Assembly: GCF_027943255.1 (NCBI RefSeq)
Contig: NC_072897.1
Span: forward strand, 20,584,044-20,648,043
Length of the DNA: 64,000 bases
Reading direction: 5' to 3'
Source: Anastrepha obliqua
Taxonomy: Eukaryota; Arthropoda; Insecta; Diptera; Tephritidae
Part shown: positions 21,720 through 34,500 of the stretch, in pieces
How positions within the stretch are numbered: the first letter of the stretch is position 1
Layout: each line of letters begins with the position of its first letter
Notes under the pieces: model-generated
The model's database searches: none
The model's input: only the letters and a program-made list of their open reading frames with translations
What the model was told of the DNA's origin: nothing
Made by a program: the position numbers and the translations under genes

Positions 21720-22955
21720 ATATCAATTTTGTCCCCTTCAAAGTAATCCCCATGATATATTATGCACTTGTGCCAACGTTTTTTTTTTCAATCTTCAAAG
21801 CACTTCAAAAAATCTTTTTTTTATCTTGTTTAGCTCCTCCTTCGGAACCGTCTTTATCTCGTCAATCGTAGCGTAGCGTCGTCCTTTCATAGGTCTCTTC
21901 AGTTTCGGGAAGAAGAAAAAATCACAGGGGGCCAGATCTCGGGAATACGGTGGCTGTGGCATCATTAGTGTGTTGTTTTTGGCCAAAAAGTCGTGCACAA
22001 GCAATGATGTGTGAGCAGGGGCGTTATTGTGATGCAAGAGCCAATTTTTGTTCTTCCACAAATCCTTGCGTTTCTGGCAGATTGCTTCGCGCAAATTGCG
22101 CATTACCAGCAGGTAATATTCCCTTTTGACCGTTTTACCCTGTGGCAAGAACTCATGATGCACAACTCCCATGCAATCGAAGAAAACGGTAGGCAAAACT
22201 TTTACATTCGACTGAACTTGGCGAGCTGTTTTCGGTCTTGGTTCATGCGTCAGCTTCCATTGAGATAATTGAGCTTTGGTTTTCACATCATAACCATAAA
22301 CCCACGATTCGTCACCAGGAGCAAATTTGGGTCGTCACGGACAGAGTCCAACATCTCATTAGCAGTGTTCATGCGATGCTGCTTTTGGTTGAAATTGAGC
22401 AGTTTTGGTACGAATTTTGCGGCGACCCGTCTCATGCCCAAATCATTGAAAAGAATCGAATGGTACGAGCTAATCGATATGTCCAGGTCCTCAGCAACTT
22501 CTCTAACGGTGATTCGACGATTGGCCAATACCATTTTCTTCACTTCATCAATTTTTTGTCTGTTGTTGAAGTACCGGAACGCTTTTCGGCGTTCACATCT
22601 TCTCGGCCTTCGGAGAACATTTTGTACCACCGATAAAGGTTGCTTTGGTCCAAAGAAGCTTCTCCGTATGGCAGAGTCAACATTCGGAGTGCATCCGAAT
22701 ACTTAATTTCGTTTTTCACACAAATTTTAATACAGGTTCCTTGATCCATCTTTTTGAATAGGTAAGAATCGAAGACGAGCCGAAACACGTGCAAGCAAAG
22801 CAGCTGTCAACAATTAACTGAACATTCAAAATGGTCGAACTCGTTGGCATGAGTGAGAGACATGAGTACCAACATATCGCCACAAAAAAATCGAAATTCG
22901 AATATACGTAACTTGCGAAAACTCAAAATTCGCGATACTTTTTGAACACACCTCG
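21720..22955 (-). mobile_element. mariner (DD34D-type), 3' TIR missing
   Basis: The right end on the minus strand reads CGAGGTGTGTTCAAAAAGTA next to TA 22956-22957, the same TIR family as the fragment at 10441. No matching TIR is found at 21720; the element stops where the tandem-repeat element's end begins. It encodes a nearly full-length but mutated transposase. Confidence 0.8.
21795..22794 (-). pseudogene. mariner transposase (inactive)
   Basis: Minus strand from 22794: KNEIKYSDALRMLTLPYG and SLDQSNLYRWYKMF form the N-terminal helix-turn-helix region, followed by RRITVREVAEDLDIS. A frameshift near 22560 joins the next piece, through RVAAKFVPKLLNF. Another near 22290 disrupts the first catalytic block; the expected GDES motif is changed around TNRGFMV. 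The last frame (22286-21795) has VFFDCMGVVHHEFLPQG, then LLHHNNAPAHTS (second catalytic Asp replaced by Asn), then PPYSRDLAPCDFFFF (third) and the KGRRYATIDEIKT tail. It would have catalysed TA-targeted transposition. Confidence 0.85.
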
Positions 22956-22957
22956 TA

Positions 22958-23549
22958 TCTTTCTGTCTAGTTTTTTCGTGATTCAAAATCAATTCATGCT
23001 TGGGGACAGTGCTCCTACACCAGTTCCCCAAGGACAGTTTTTCGCTTTACCGGTCCCGGAAGGCACGGACGGATCGGAATTCCAAAAAAATTGCAATAAC
23101 AAAACTGCAATAATGCAACTTATACTTTTATTGAACACTTATTCACCTTTTTTTTACCAAAGCCGAATTCGCCTTTTCGGCACTTGCCAAATAAACGTTA
23201 AATAATTCCCAATAAATTTGTCTGTGTTTAAATGTTGGAGTTGCATTTTAGTTAGTGGGAACGGTAATGCAAATTATTAATAGTGAACTAAATAAATTCG
23301 TAAACAGTTCTTGGAATTGCATTTAGGTATGTATGTAAAAATAAAGTAGTAAATTGAAGTGACTATATACATATTTATGTACGTGTATTAATATTTATTT
23401 TATATTGGCTCGTGTTAAGGGAATAACGGGAGACATTTTTTTTTTCTATTAAGTGAAAGCATTTTATGATCCTAAATTTTGTGTTATTAGCGAAGAGTAT
23501 GTCTAAAATTCTTCTTCTAAATATTAGAACAGTATTCAACTGCGCAGGG
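22958..23549. other. No gene recognised
   Basis: AT-rich DNA between the mariner end and the duplicated gypsy/jockey block. GGAATTGCATTTA-like motifs recur near 23240 and 23310. Nothing else is supported. Confidence 0.4.
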
Positions 23550-24105
23550 TTAACATGATTTTTAAGTAGGATGATTGCTGCTTCACTATCCAGTTCCTTA
23601 GTATGGATAGTTTTTCTGTTATTTCCAAAAATTGATTTGCTATTTTTGTAATAACAATTTGATTTTTAAATATGTTAATTGGGGATTTGGTTTCTTTTAC
23701 TGTTGTGTGGATAAATTCTAATGTTAATATTACCTGAATCAAGTTCGATCCTGAATAAGACATCCGCGTTGCCATATTTAAGTATAAAAACTTGGTAATC
23801 AATTTCTGATAATTTAAGTCTCAATCTAACAAGTTTGGAGTTGTGTTATTTTATTGAGAAGAGCCATGTTAGAGGCTTATGGTCTGTTTCTATTGTGAAT
23901 CTACGGCCGAAAAGGTGAGGCCTGAAATACTTCGTAGCCCATATAACAGCTAGTAATTACTTTTCTATGGTATTAATATACATATAATTTCATGTGTGTT
24001 TAGGGTATGACTTGCGTAACATATTGGATGGTCGTTCTGTGAGAGAATTGCCCCCAACGCGTAGTTGCTGGCATCTGTTGTCAAGCTGCTTTGTTTCATT
24101 TTCAT
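23550..24105 (-). pseudogene. gypsy A pol fragment (RNase H and tether), second copy
   Basis: Nearly identical to 1-440 but more complete. It keeps the RNase H start ([18 protein letters not shown], about 24030-24095 on the minus strand) that copy 1 lost, then ATKYFRPHLFGRRF and the tether at 23802-23536 with PINIFKNQIVI. At 24095-24110 it meets the jockey 3' tail, so this copy preserves the gypsy/LINE junction. Confidence 0.75.
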
Positions 24106-24728
24106 TTTCATTTATTACTCATCATCAATCATTTTAACTTAGGAGTTTACAAAGTTATGATAAAATTAGATTGTTTAGCGTTATCCTAACACAAATTTGT
24201 ATTTATCTTGTAGTTTAAAACTTATTTTTCTTTTGATATATACCTGTACAATAGGTTATGATTATTAGTTTGTATGTCCTTGGCATAATTTTTAAAACTT
24301 ATTTATATTTTCCCATCAAGGGCTTAAAAAAGAGATGACCTATATTAAACTCCTATAATTTATTTGGCTATAAATTTATCAATGTTATAAACTAAGTTTT
24401 CATCGCTGAAGTTTTAAGTATTGTATCGCCTATGATAATAGATTGCTTTACTAGTTTTATGTAACATATTATTATTTTTTAGTATTTTTAAGTATATAGG
24501 TGATAAATATTTTTCTGTTAGAGGTAGTGATATTTCTATTGCCTTTGACAGATATTTATTTACCAGTTCATTTTCTTGGAGTGTCATTTTATCAACAAAT
24601 CTTACTGACGATTTCATTAAGAAAAAGTCTATGCATATCACACATTTTTCATATAAACTTTTACTAGAAACTCTTTTCCGAAAAGTACCACTTCTGTAAG
24701 GTTGGCGGTTGAGACCGCTACAAATTCT

Positions 24729-26998
24729 TTAGACATATCGTTCAAATCGTCTTAATCTCTCCATTTGGTTCGACGAAATGTTGAGCCATATTGGATGAGC
24801 ATAAGATATGATTGGTCTAATTATTTGTTTGTAAATATTTATTTTAATGCAGTTCGATAGGCCACCCTGCCCTCTTACTAAATTACATTAGCTAAAGAAT
24901 ATTTTTTGTGCTTTCGTCAAAATGAAATCTACATTACTTACAAATGTAAATATAATTATATCATCTGCGTATATGAGCACTTTAATATCGCAATTATTAA
25001 TTTCGGAACTTAATGGTGGATCAGGGAAGTCGGCTAAAAAGATGTTATAAAGAATTGGCCCCAACTAAGAGCCTTGTGGCACACCTGAGCTAACGTATCT
25101 TGTCAAAGAATTAAATATACCTTCATTAACATAAAATGATCGCTCTTTTAAATAACTACACAACATTATGAAAAGATTTTTTTCGAAATTGAACTTCCTG
25201 TACATATTAAATATGATTCCTTCCACCCAAGTAGTATCGAATGCTTTTTCCAAATCTAGACTGATTAAGATCGTCGCCTGTCGTCGATTTAAATTACTAC
25301 AAATAAAATCAGAGAGTAATGTTAGTGCGTGGCATGTTGAATAGTATGGCCGGAACCCAAATTGATAATCTTTTAAGACATGTCGCACTTCACTATGTTG
25401 TTTTATTTTTTGAAGCAAAAAATCTTCCAATAATTTACTAATATTTGAAAGAAGAGATATTGGGCGGTAATTAAGAAGAGAACTAAGGTCAGCGTTTGGT
25501 TTTGGAATGCATTTTATTTTTGCTGTTTTCCATTCCAGTGGGAAATAGCCTATATTAAGTGCGTGATCAAAAATAATTGCTAAGAATCTCCAGAAAGTGT
25601 TTGTTGTTTTCTTTAGCAAAAAGTTTGAGATACCATCTTCCCCAAAGCTCTTTTTGTTATTTTTTAATCGTAAGATTATGTCGATTTTCTCCGCGCTTAT
25701 AAATCAGCTATTATGCTATTCGTAAAATGTACAATTGGCTCAGCTGTGTTAGTTAATTCTAATACACTACTTTCGACATGAGCTGTAAAATTTGTATCTC
25801 CGAGTTGCTGGCTCTGGCGATGTCTATGTTCAAATTTATACGCTACTGCACTCATTTTATTTAAGTTTTCTGTAAGAACAATGTTGTTACTACTATTGTT
25901 CCCAGCCGGATTTGCATAAGGGAAGTCAATATCAATATCGTCTTGACTCATTTCAAGGTCTGGGATCTTTGACACTTTTTTTAATCCACATAATGTTCTG
26001 TTATTCATGCGTATATTGGAAAAGTAATTTCTCCAGTATTTTTCTTCGTGTATACAAATACGCTCTTCTTATAAGCCCACGATTGCGCACTTCTACTTTA
26101 GGAACAGCTCCTGAGTTAAGACCTGTATCTATGGCTTTATTTAAATTTATAATGCAGTTATCAATTTCATTTCGTGTTACGTTGCGATTGATTGGTAAAT
26201 AGTTTATACTAACATTGCTTAATAGTATATTGTGAAAATGTTTTACATCAGTTTTAGCATAATTGAAAAACTCAGTTAACGGGCAACTAAGCACATTATG
26301 ATCTGATTTTATGATCAATTCTACTCCATATATCCATTTACTTCATTAAATTGTACTCCAAGGAACGGTGACACTAAAAATATATCTAAGTATGAAGCTG
26401 AATGCCTAGATACCCTAGTGGGATGCTTTGTTGGTATCAAATTTAATGTGGGACAGTGTTGAAGCCAATTATTTAGTATACGCCCGTTATTGCTTATGAC
26501 GGAGTCTCCCCAATTGTTATGCCTAGCATTTAGATCTCCACCAATTACTATTTTATTTGAATTAAGAGAGTGTAGAACTAAATTAAGATCATATACGTGT
26601 AATAAATCAGATGGGCGATTATATAATGATACAAACGAGATTTATTTTCCATTTGTACAGAAAATTTTGAAAGCTACTTTCTCCTAATGAACGGTGTCTG
26701 GAACTTTTATCAGTTCGTAATTATATTCTTCTCTTATGCAAATAGCAGTGGCCGTACTACCCGTGTTTTGCCTATTATGTACCTATTTAGCGCTGTCGGT
26801 CTGTTTAATAAACTTATAGCCTTTGAAATTAACGTTATGTCTTGGATTGATGCGATGTTCGGCTATAAGTACTATACCCGGTTTGTGTTTTTTCAAAAAT
26901 GGGTTAGGTACTACTTTAACCTTTTGTGCTTTGATATCAAAGAGTTCACGTTTATGAGTATGCATTTGATATTTTTATCAATCATTATTGAGTCTTAA
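24729..26998 (-). pseudogene. jockey ORF2 (endonuclease-RT), copy 2
   Basis: Same layout and almost the same sequence as the copy at 849-3118: EN remnants at 26998-26330 and RT at 25619-24729, with DLEKAFDTTW, GVPQGS followed by the same in-frame stop, then YADDIIIF near 24960. Substitutions between copies are few, for example GVPQGS preceded by Ser rather than Leu. It carries no RNase H domain. Not functional. Confidence 0.8.
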
Positions 26999-28614
26999 TT
27001 CTGTTAGTAACCCAAACAGGGCAATTGATGTTTCGTCATCATTACGTAACTTTTTATAGGCTTTTGAAAAGCTTACAATTTTTTTCATGCAGTCAGAAAT
27101 ATTGCCACCAAATAATCTAATATATTCACTATTAACAGTATCAAACGGCTTAATCTCTTTTAAATTTTTTGTTTTAGTGTTACCGCTTTTTATGATTCTT
27201 TTCGGCTCATTTCCATGCATAACCGAAGCGTATGAAGGAGAATTTACTCGTATACCCATGTTAACATTACTTGTTATTGCTGTATTTGTTGGGATTTTAT
27301 TTGAGCCCTGAGACTTGCGTGCTTTCATTCGTTTTACTATTTCTAAGCGTTTGGGACAATTTAGATAGTTGGCAGTGTGTCCTTCCTTATTGCAATTTAT
27401 ACAACTTTCTGGGATACCTATTTTCTTAACTAACTGACCTGTCACACTATCAGTATAAACGTGTTCCTTGTGGTTATTTTCCTTAAGAGGTATTTTACAT
27501 TTCCCAGGGCTATGATTGTCTAGGCATTTAACACGCCGGTAGGGTAAATAAAAATTACTTGCCACATGTGTATAACGCTGACAGTTTTTACATTGTGAGG
27601 GTATCATTGGTTTTAATTTTTCAAAATTAACCTCACAATTAAAAATATATCTAATATTATAGAATTCCGACAGGTTAGATTTATGGCTAATCTTACAATT
27701 TCAATATCAAGATCATTAAGATAACTAACTATTTCATCATGTTCGTAAATATTTGATAGTTTCTTAATAATTATTGAATAGGGTTTTTCTTCATTGGGGG
27801 TGTAAGTATAAAAATTTACTTTAAAAATAAAATAAATAATTGGCGCGTACACTTCTGTTAGGTGTTTGGCCGAGCTCCTCCTCCTATTTGTGGTGTGCGT
27901 CTTGATGTTGTTCCACAAATGGAGGGACCTACAGTTTCAAGCCGATTCCGAACGGCAGATATTTTTATGAGGAGCTTTTTCATGGCAGAAATACACTCGG
28001 AGGTTTCCCATTGCCCGCTACTATCTGTTAAATAAGTTTTAATATTTTTGTAGTCATTTATTACACATGAACTTATGTGTGTTTCATTTTTGTTGATAAT
28101 ATTAAACACAAAGTTTTTGTGTTTTAATAACTCCTGTAGGTTATTTGTCATTTATTTCTGATTATATTATAGTAAATAAACACAGGCGGGTTCTCTTTCT
28201 TTTTTTTTAATTTCACGTTTTCGTAGTATGGATTTTGTCGACTTCAGCGTTGTTTTTCCAATTTTTTGCTTACTTCTACTGACATAGTAATATCTGGATC
28301 TGCTTTGATTGACGTTTGCGTATTTTTTTAATTGTTCGTTTTCCTTTATGAGAGAGGCTTTCTCAGAGTTAATATTCACTATTATGCTTTTTAGTTCAGC
28401 GACCTGTGCAGTAAGTGCATGCAGTACGGCCAAAAAGATTTTTTGTTTTAAATTTCATCATTACCGTCTTCAATATCGCGACGTTCGTCGGTTTCTCGTC
28501 TCTTTGCTCTTTTCTTCTTTTTATTGCTTGTTTTACATTGTTTTTAGAGCGAGAGTTATCACTAGCATTGGTGTTGTGGATTGTGTTTTACAAGTTAAGG
28601 TCACCTTGTGGTTT
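26978..28614 (-). pseudogene. jockey ORF1, copy 2, with SINE insertion
   Basis: The C-terminal half is one frame from 27607 to 26978: CKNCQRYTHVASNF (one knuckle Cys changed to Phe), KCLDNHSPGKC, CINCNKEGHTANYLNC, then the C-terminal tail SEYIRLFGGNISDCMKKIV. Copy 1 has a 12-bp loss and a frameshift in this part. The N-terminal half (28433-27613) is interrupted by the SINE fragment, which breaks the PRE_C2HC-like region near TYLTDS. The 5' end is truncated at 28614. Confidence 0.75.
27833..28019 (-). mobile_element. 5'-truncated tRNA-SINE fragment inserted in jockey ORF1
   Basis: Absent from the same place in copy 1 (between ATTTACTTT and ACTATCT). The body matches the SINE at 10128-10438 (TTGGCGCGTACAC, TGTTCCACAAATGGAGGGAC, TTATGAGGAGCTTTTTC). 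The tRNA-like head with A and B boxes is missing. The tail is an AAAAATAAAATAAATAA-type stretch as read on the plus strand. No clear target duplication is present. Confidence 0.85.
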
Positions 28615-29637
28615 TTCGGAACCTGACATCAGTCAGGTGCAATTCTTGCAATGGCTGACGCCATTTTCGGGACTATGAGATGGACTCTGGCCGGCACACC
28701 ATCCGTGAGTGGGTGTCCTCTGTAGCGTGGTCACCCACTAGCATCAGGCCGCATCAATAACTGCGAAACGCACAGCAGGACCAACATAGACAAACTCATG
28801 CGTCACTCATGCCCCGCGTTACAACAGTCCTCCCGGGGAACTTCAAGCTTATCTAACTCAATTGCAACGAACACATGAGGAAAAGAGATGAGATAGTCAA
28901 CTTCATGAACCCACATGGAATCAAAATTGCTGCGGTCCAAGGTACAAAACTGCACGCTAGCTTCTCTCGGATAAGCAGGAATGGCTATAACATGCACGAG
29001 CGAGACTGTGGTGGTGGCGTAGCGTTTATAGTCCTCCACACAGTGCAGTATCATCTTATCGATGAAGGCGTCGGCCGCAAGGAGAGCATATTAGAGTGTC
29101 CAAATATAGCTGTCCAGTCAAGTGATGCCAATTCGAAATTTTAAACTCAACTGGTCACCCAACATAAGCGGACTAAATGGGAAGAGCCCTTGAAGACCTG
29201 TAACTTCCCCACCGGAGTAAGTAAGCTCTGATCAACCGTAAGATCCCTGTCGAACCCGACAAAGCTCATCGACAAAATGGCTATCACCTTCAACAGTTGC
29301 ACTTCGTCAGACCCGAAGGCTGATGCTGAAAACTCTGGGTGTATTTGGAGTAGAGTACCTCTCCAGGGCTTTCAATATGTCCACGGCCACTCTCATAGTC
29401 CCTGAGAAGTGGAAATCGGGGAGAGTGGTCCCACTACTGAAACCTCAGAAACCCGCCAACCAAGGGGATCCGCCGATAACTTCCCTTTTCACAGTAGTGA
29501 AGACTCATGAAGCCGTCCCATTCCCACTCTACACGAAATATCTGAACACACCCACACATCAGAATGGCTTCCGAAGAGGGCACACTACTCCCCCAGCAGC
29601 ACAACGCGATCGAAAGTGTAGGGCTTAACAGAAGGCT
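28615..29637 (+). pseudogene. Decayed LOA/R1-like LINE ORF2 fragments
   Basis: At 28865-29110 there is an endonuclease N-terminus: NCNEHMRKRDEIVNFM, then IKIAAVQGTKL (catalytic Glu of the usual QETKL replaced by Gly), GGGVAFIV and ESILECPNIAV. After a large deletion, 29320-29620 has the RT fingers: GVEYLSRAFNMSTATLIVPE, then KWKSGRVVPLLKPQKPANQG, then HQNGFRRGHTT. The palm with YxDD is absent. A reverse complement of this type is not present in the other LINEs of the window. Relationship to LOA- or R1-type LINEs is by motif resemblance only. Confidence 0.65.
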
Positions 29638-29871
29638 TTGAGAAATGCAGTCGCCAATATCGGAGACGAATCATCATCGACGAATTCCTTTAGGCCAAGT
29701 GAATTACCCATAGTCAATCCAGAAAATCCACAACCCAGTACCAGCAGAGACGATGGTAACATATTGCATCAATACTTATCACAAACGAGTGGCCAAGGTG
29801 TAAAATTTTACAGGATAAAACAAAGCGATAGTGGATTTTTCAATAAAGTTTATTTCCTTAATTCTGAAATA
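29638..29871 (+). other. Unassigned 78-codon ORF
   Basis: Reads MRNAVANIGDESSSTNSFRP and later PQPSTSRDDGNILHQYL. Low-complexity Ser/Pro-rich start, no recognised domain. An AATAAA lies near its end (29841). It sits between a dead LINE and a dead copia element, so it may be part of either or of an unrecognised element. Confidence 0.25.
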
Positions 29872-29899
29872 TAATTATTGTTGTAAATCAGCAAATCAC

Positions 29900-31315
29900 A
29901 GTATTCTTACGAAGAGTAATTATGGTCGAGCGATCTGTAAGGATTGCTGCTGATAGCTATGGCACTTGGAAGCTGCACATGCGGAGAATACTGATATAAG
30001 CGAATTTGTAGAGCTACGCCGACTGCGAAACCTCACACCAAATGTGTATGAAGCTACAGTCCACCTTTCGGAATAAAAGATCTGCGCGAAAGCCACCCTA
30101 CTAAAACGAAGAGCACTTGCAGGTTTGAAAAAAAAAAACGACAATGTACGCGAACATCTCAACCAGTTTTTCCATGCGGTTAGCAAACTAAAGAAAATAA
30201 ATGTGAGCGATGGGGACAATTTACTGGCAACTCTGCTTATTTATAGTTTGCCTGTTCTACGGATAAAAATCCAGATATCCAGCAAACCTAAAGCAGCTGC
30301 TGTAAATTCTAAAATAAGGGCATTCTAAGAAGTTTGTAATGTGAAACAAAAGGCGAAAGACTAACCCAGAACGTGCGTAGGTGCGTCAAAAATGAGCATC
30401 TCGCACGAAACTGCCGAGCACAACAAAGCACAAAAAGTTCACATCCAAATAAACGCTGCATTGCACTAGAGGAAAATGAAATTCTATTCTATTTGAATAT
30501 ACTTCTCAACCGATTCGTGCAGTTATTGGTGTTTGGATAGCGGTCGCTTATCCCAAATGAAAGCTCTTTTGATAACTTCAAGGCAATGAGCATATTATTG
30601 AGCTCTGCAAACAACGACTGCAGACATCAGGGTAATATCAAAGTAAATACCAACAAAAAGGGCTCTGGCTGATGAGGCTGAAGTCATGAAAAGCGGAAAA
30701 CCGATACACACAGCGAAAAGAATTGGTGATTTGTACTACGTAATTACTGCGGAAACCATCGCTGCTGATAAACACTGGTACTGAAGTCAACGCAAAAGAA
30801 CAAATGCCTCCACATATACAAACGTTTCCGAGCCGATGAGAACTGGTTCCCACTCTGGGCGAAATACTTTGTAACCATTTCAGATGACTACTCAAAATAC
30901 AGTGATATTTATTTTATCAAACACAAATCTGAAGTGTTTGAGAGGTTCAAAAATTTAAAAACTCAGCTGAGATATTCACTGGCAGAAGAGTGAAAGCGTT
31001 GGAATCCGACAACGCGATTTTCAGAAGTATTTATGTGATTGGGGTATTACGAGGCGATTGACAGCCCCACATATGTACGCCGCAGCAGAATGGCGTTTCT
31101 GAGTCCAAAACTCGTACACCATTAGATATGGTTGGGTGTATGTTCAAACAAGCTAACCATTAGCGTTTTGAGCAGAGGCGGTAAATACAACCGATTATGT
31201 ACATAAGGAATAGGTGTCTGACAAAATCTCTTAGCGATGAAATACCACTTAAGGTTTGAACGGGTAAAACCTCTACCGTTATGCATATGAAGTATTTTGG
31301 TGTCAAGACGTTTGT
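29900..31315 (+). pseudogene. Plus-strand copia element, gag to integrase (host of later insertions)
   Basis: Copia-type gag at about 29990-30330 (ELRRLRNLTPNVYEATVHLS, then DNVREHLNQFFHAVSKLKKI and DGDNLLATLLIYSLP). Decayed protease/linker follows (GDLYYVITAETIAAD, about 30730). Integrase begins at 30883 with DDYSKYSDIYFIKHKSEVFE. The target-like segment ends at VKTFV near 31315, where the minus-strand copia begins; the same protein resumes at 35027. Multiple stops and frameshifts make this an old copy. Confidence 0.75.
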
Positions 31316-31515
31316 TTGTTTTTTTTTTTTTTTTGAATAAAACGCGTTATTTCGTTTGAAAGAACAATTCAGTATTTATTAGTAACAGCAAAACGCAAGA
31401 AAGAAATGCAAAGCCTATTTGCATGCAAAAGCTTGAGGAAAGACTGAAGGACAGAAGGTCTTAAAAGAACGAAATAAAGTTGCCATGTAACTAAAATATA
31501 CAAATTATTTCAACA
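31316..31515 (-). repeat. 3' LTR of the minus-strand copia
   Basis: About 200 bp, starting TGTTG at 31515. The outer end is blurred by a run of 18 or more T (31319-31336). It shares the AGACTGAAGGACAGAAGGTC block with the 5' LTR remnant. No gene. Confidence 0.7.
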
Positions 31516-31590
31516 CTCCCACTTTTCAGTTACATTTCATATTTATAATTAAAAAAAAAAAAAACTTGCAGATACACAAAACTTGATTTC

Positions 31591-34500
31591 TTACATGAAT
31601 CTCAAACCTAATTGCTCCCTAAATTTAATAAATTTATCTTTTGGAAGCGCCTTTGTTAGGCCGTCCGCCAATTGATCAGTTGACGCAACATATTGTAGTG
31701 CAAAAACTTGCTCCTCATACTTATCGCGTATGTAGTGGTAACGCACATCAATATGTTTTGTTCTTTTGTGAAACTCCGGATTCTTTATGAGTCGAATGGC
31801 GCTTTGGTTGTCAACACAAAACATCGCCTTAGTCACACCAGCTCTTTTACTGCACCAAAAGCAGCAATGTACTCGGCCTCTGTAGGCGATAAAGATACGC
31901 ACTTCTGACGTTCTGAGCACCAACTCACTATGCTATCGCCGACCATGAATACAAAACCTGATGTTGACCTTCGCGTTTGAATATCACCCGCGTAGTCTGC
32001 ATCGCTATAACCACGTAATTCAAGATCGCTGCTACTTTTATAAAATTTACCCATGCTCATCGTTCCATTGAGGTACTTCAGTATACGTTTCACTGCTTTA
32101 ACGTGCGCTGCCGTCGGCTTTTCAATATACCGACTCACGTTTGACACAGCAAAGGCTATATCCGGCCTTGTACCCACCGCCAGATACATAAGACTCCCGA
32201 CTGCCTCTCTATAGGGAAACTTTATCAGATCACCATCATTGTCAAAATCGCTCAAATTGGTGGAACTGTCAGCAGGTGTGACTACAAAAGAAGAATTGTG
32301 CATATTAAACCTTGCAATTACCTTGTTGGCATAAGCATTTTGACCGATGAAAATTGAATCATCAGCGTCGCGGTGAATTTCAAGCCCTCAAAAGAACTTT
32401 GCCCCGAAGAATTTTACTTCAAATTCTTCCCATAGATGCTTCATGAGCTCCGTAATGAGCTCGCTATTTAGACCATCATCAACGTAGATTACCAAAATCA
32501 AACACTCATCTTCAGTATTGCGCGAAAAAACACATGGATCGTAATTTGACATCTTGAGCCCAAAATGTTGAAGAAAATCTGTAAATGTTTTATTCCAGCA
32601 GCGTGACGCTTCCTTGAGTCCGTATAAACTTTTTGCGTTCAACTTTCCTTTCAGTATCTTGTTTGAGTTTATAAACTCACTTGTTGTCAATGATTTTCTG
32701 ATTTGAAGTTTTTGCAACCAGTGTCCACGTTCCATTTTCGATCAATGAGTCAAATCCATCATCCATAGCTCGCTGCCATTTTTCGCGTTCGTTAAACTGC
32801 ATAGCTTCCCCAAATGATTTAGACTCCTGACATATCATAATAGACGACTAGCTATACAACTTCTATCGTTGTTATTCTTGTTGCTTACATTTACCGCATC
32901 ATCGTTGTCAATAAACTCAACGTCGTTATCTGGTGTGTCTTCTTCTTGACACTTGTCAGCGTCATGCAAGTTTTCAAAGCGTTCTTCTTGCATTTTATCT
33001 GTTTGCAATTTAAAAGTCACTGTTTCCGGAAGGAATTGCACATCACATGAAATCTCAACTTTTTGATGTTTTGGGTTCAAACTCTAATAGCTTTGTGATT
33101 GTCAGCATACCCGATGAAAATTCTCTTCCACGATTTTGCATCCAACTTGCGCCGCTTTTCCTTAGGTAAATGGACGTAAACTTCTTCACCAAAACTTCGC
33201 TATTGATTAAATTTTGCAGGCTGCCCATACCATAATTCATATGGCGTTTTATGTGCCACCGTACTGGTTCCCGTACGATTCAAAACGTATACTGCCGTAT
33301 TGACTGCTTCCGCCCAAAATTTAAACTGCATTTCTTTTGCGTAAAGCATCGTCCGTGCTAATTCCATCACTGTTCGCATTTCTCTCTCTGCACCACCATT
33401 CTGCTAAGGTGTGTACAGTACTGTGAGTTCATGTTTAACTCCAAACTGATTAAAAATCTTAGTCAACTCATCGTTGACAAACACGAGCCCATTGTCTGTC
33501 CGCATTCGCTTAATCATTTTTTCATCCATTTTCTCAGCTTGCATTAAAAAACTTTTGATAGCACCAGGTGCTTCTGATTTTTCTTTCATGTAATACACGA
33601 AACGTAGATGTGAATAGTCATCTTTAATAAGTAGAACATATCTAGCCCCGCCGATCGATTTTTCTTGCATTGGACCGCATACATCCGCAAAACAGAGTTC
33701 TCCACAGCCTTTCGACTTCACTTCACGCGATTTAAAGCTGCCTCTATGTTGCTTGCCCAGTATGCATCCATCGCACGTAAATTCCTCTTCAATGAAATCT
33801 ACATTGGAGCTCTTGAGGAACTGCCTAACATGTGTCGAATTTTGATGACCCATCGATTATGCCAAGTACGCAAAGCAAACTTCTCACTTACCGAAATATT
33901 TACCATGCTAATTTCCGGAACCTTGATCAGCATTTGAAACAATTTTCCATGACGAACTCCCACTGCTACAGTACTTCCGTCTTTTCTAACGAATTTGCAG
34001 TTACCGCTATCCGATCGAAAATGAAAACCACGATCTAGCGCCTTTGTTTGTGAAAACAAATTATATGTAATGTCCGGCACGTAAAGCACATTTGTGAAAA
34101 CTTTCTGCACCCATTCTTGACCGTCATTAACTAAAACATTGATGTCACCTTTTCCTGCTGCTTTAATAGCACGCCCATCGCCAACTTTGACAATATCATT
34201 GTACTGTTCAAGCGTAGTGAACCAATCTCGCCGCTTGCTCATGTGATCGGTTGCACCCGAATCAAGTACCCAGCTGTCTTGCTTACCCTTTACACTTGCT
34301 CCACACACCAGCGCTTCGACATTTTTACGTTGAGTCTCATTCTTTGCGGATTTTGCCATTTGCGGACAGTCCCGTTTAAAATGTTCTTTAGAACAACATT
34401 TAAAACATGCGCCTTTTGTTGTTGTTCTGCTGCTTTTACTTTGTTGCTTCTTCGTATTTTGCCGATTCTGATGCCTGACTACGAACGCCTCTACTTTATT

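Larger units (their letters stand above)
24106..28614 (-). mobile_element. jockey-clade LINE, copy 2
   Basis: The 3' tail on the minus strand is AATGAAAATGAAAATGAAA-like, adjoining ACAAAG. On the 5' side of copy 1 the gypsy sequence also ends in ACAAAG, suggesting a short target duplication. Copy 2 matches copy 1 base for base over long stretches up to 28614 (4522 in copy 1), where it is cut and a different LINE begins. It has a private SINE-fragment insertion at 27833-28019 inside ORF1. Shared stops and shared flanking gypsy DNA show that this is a duplicated segment, not an independent insertion. Confidence 0.85.
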
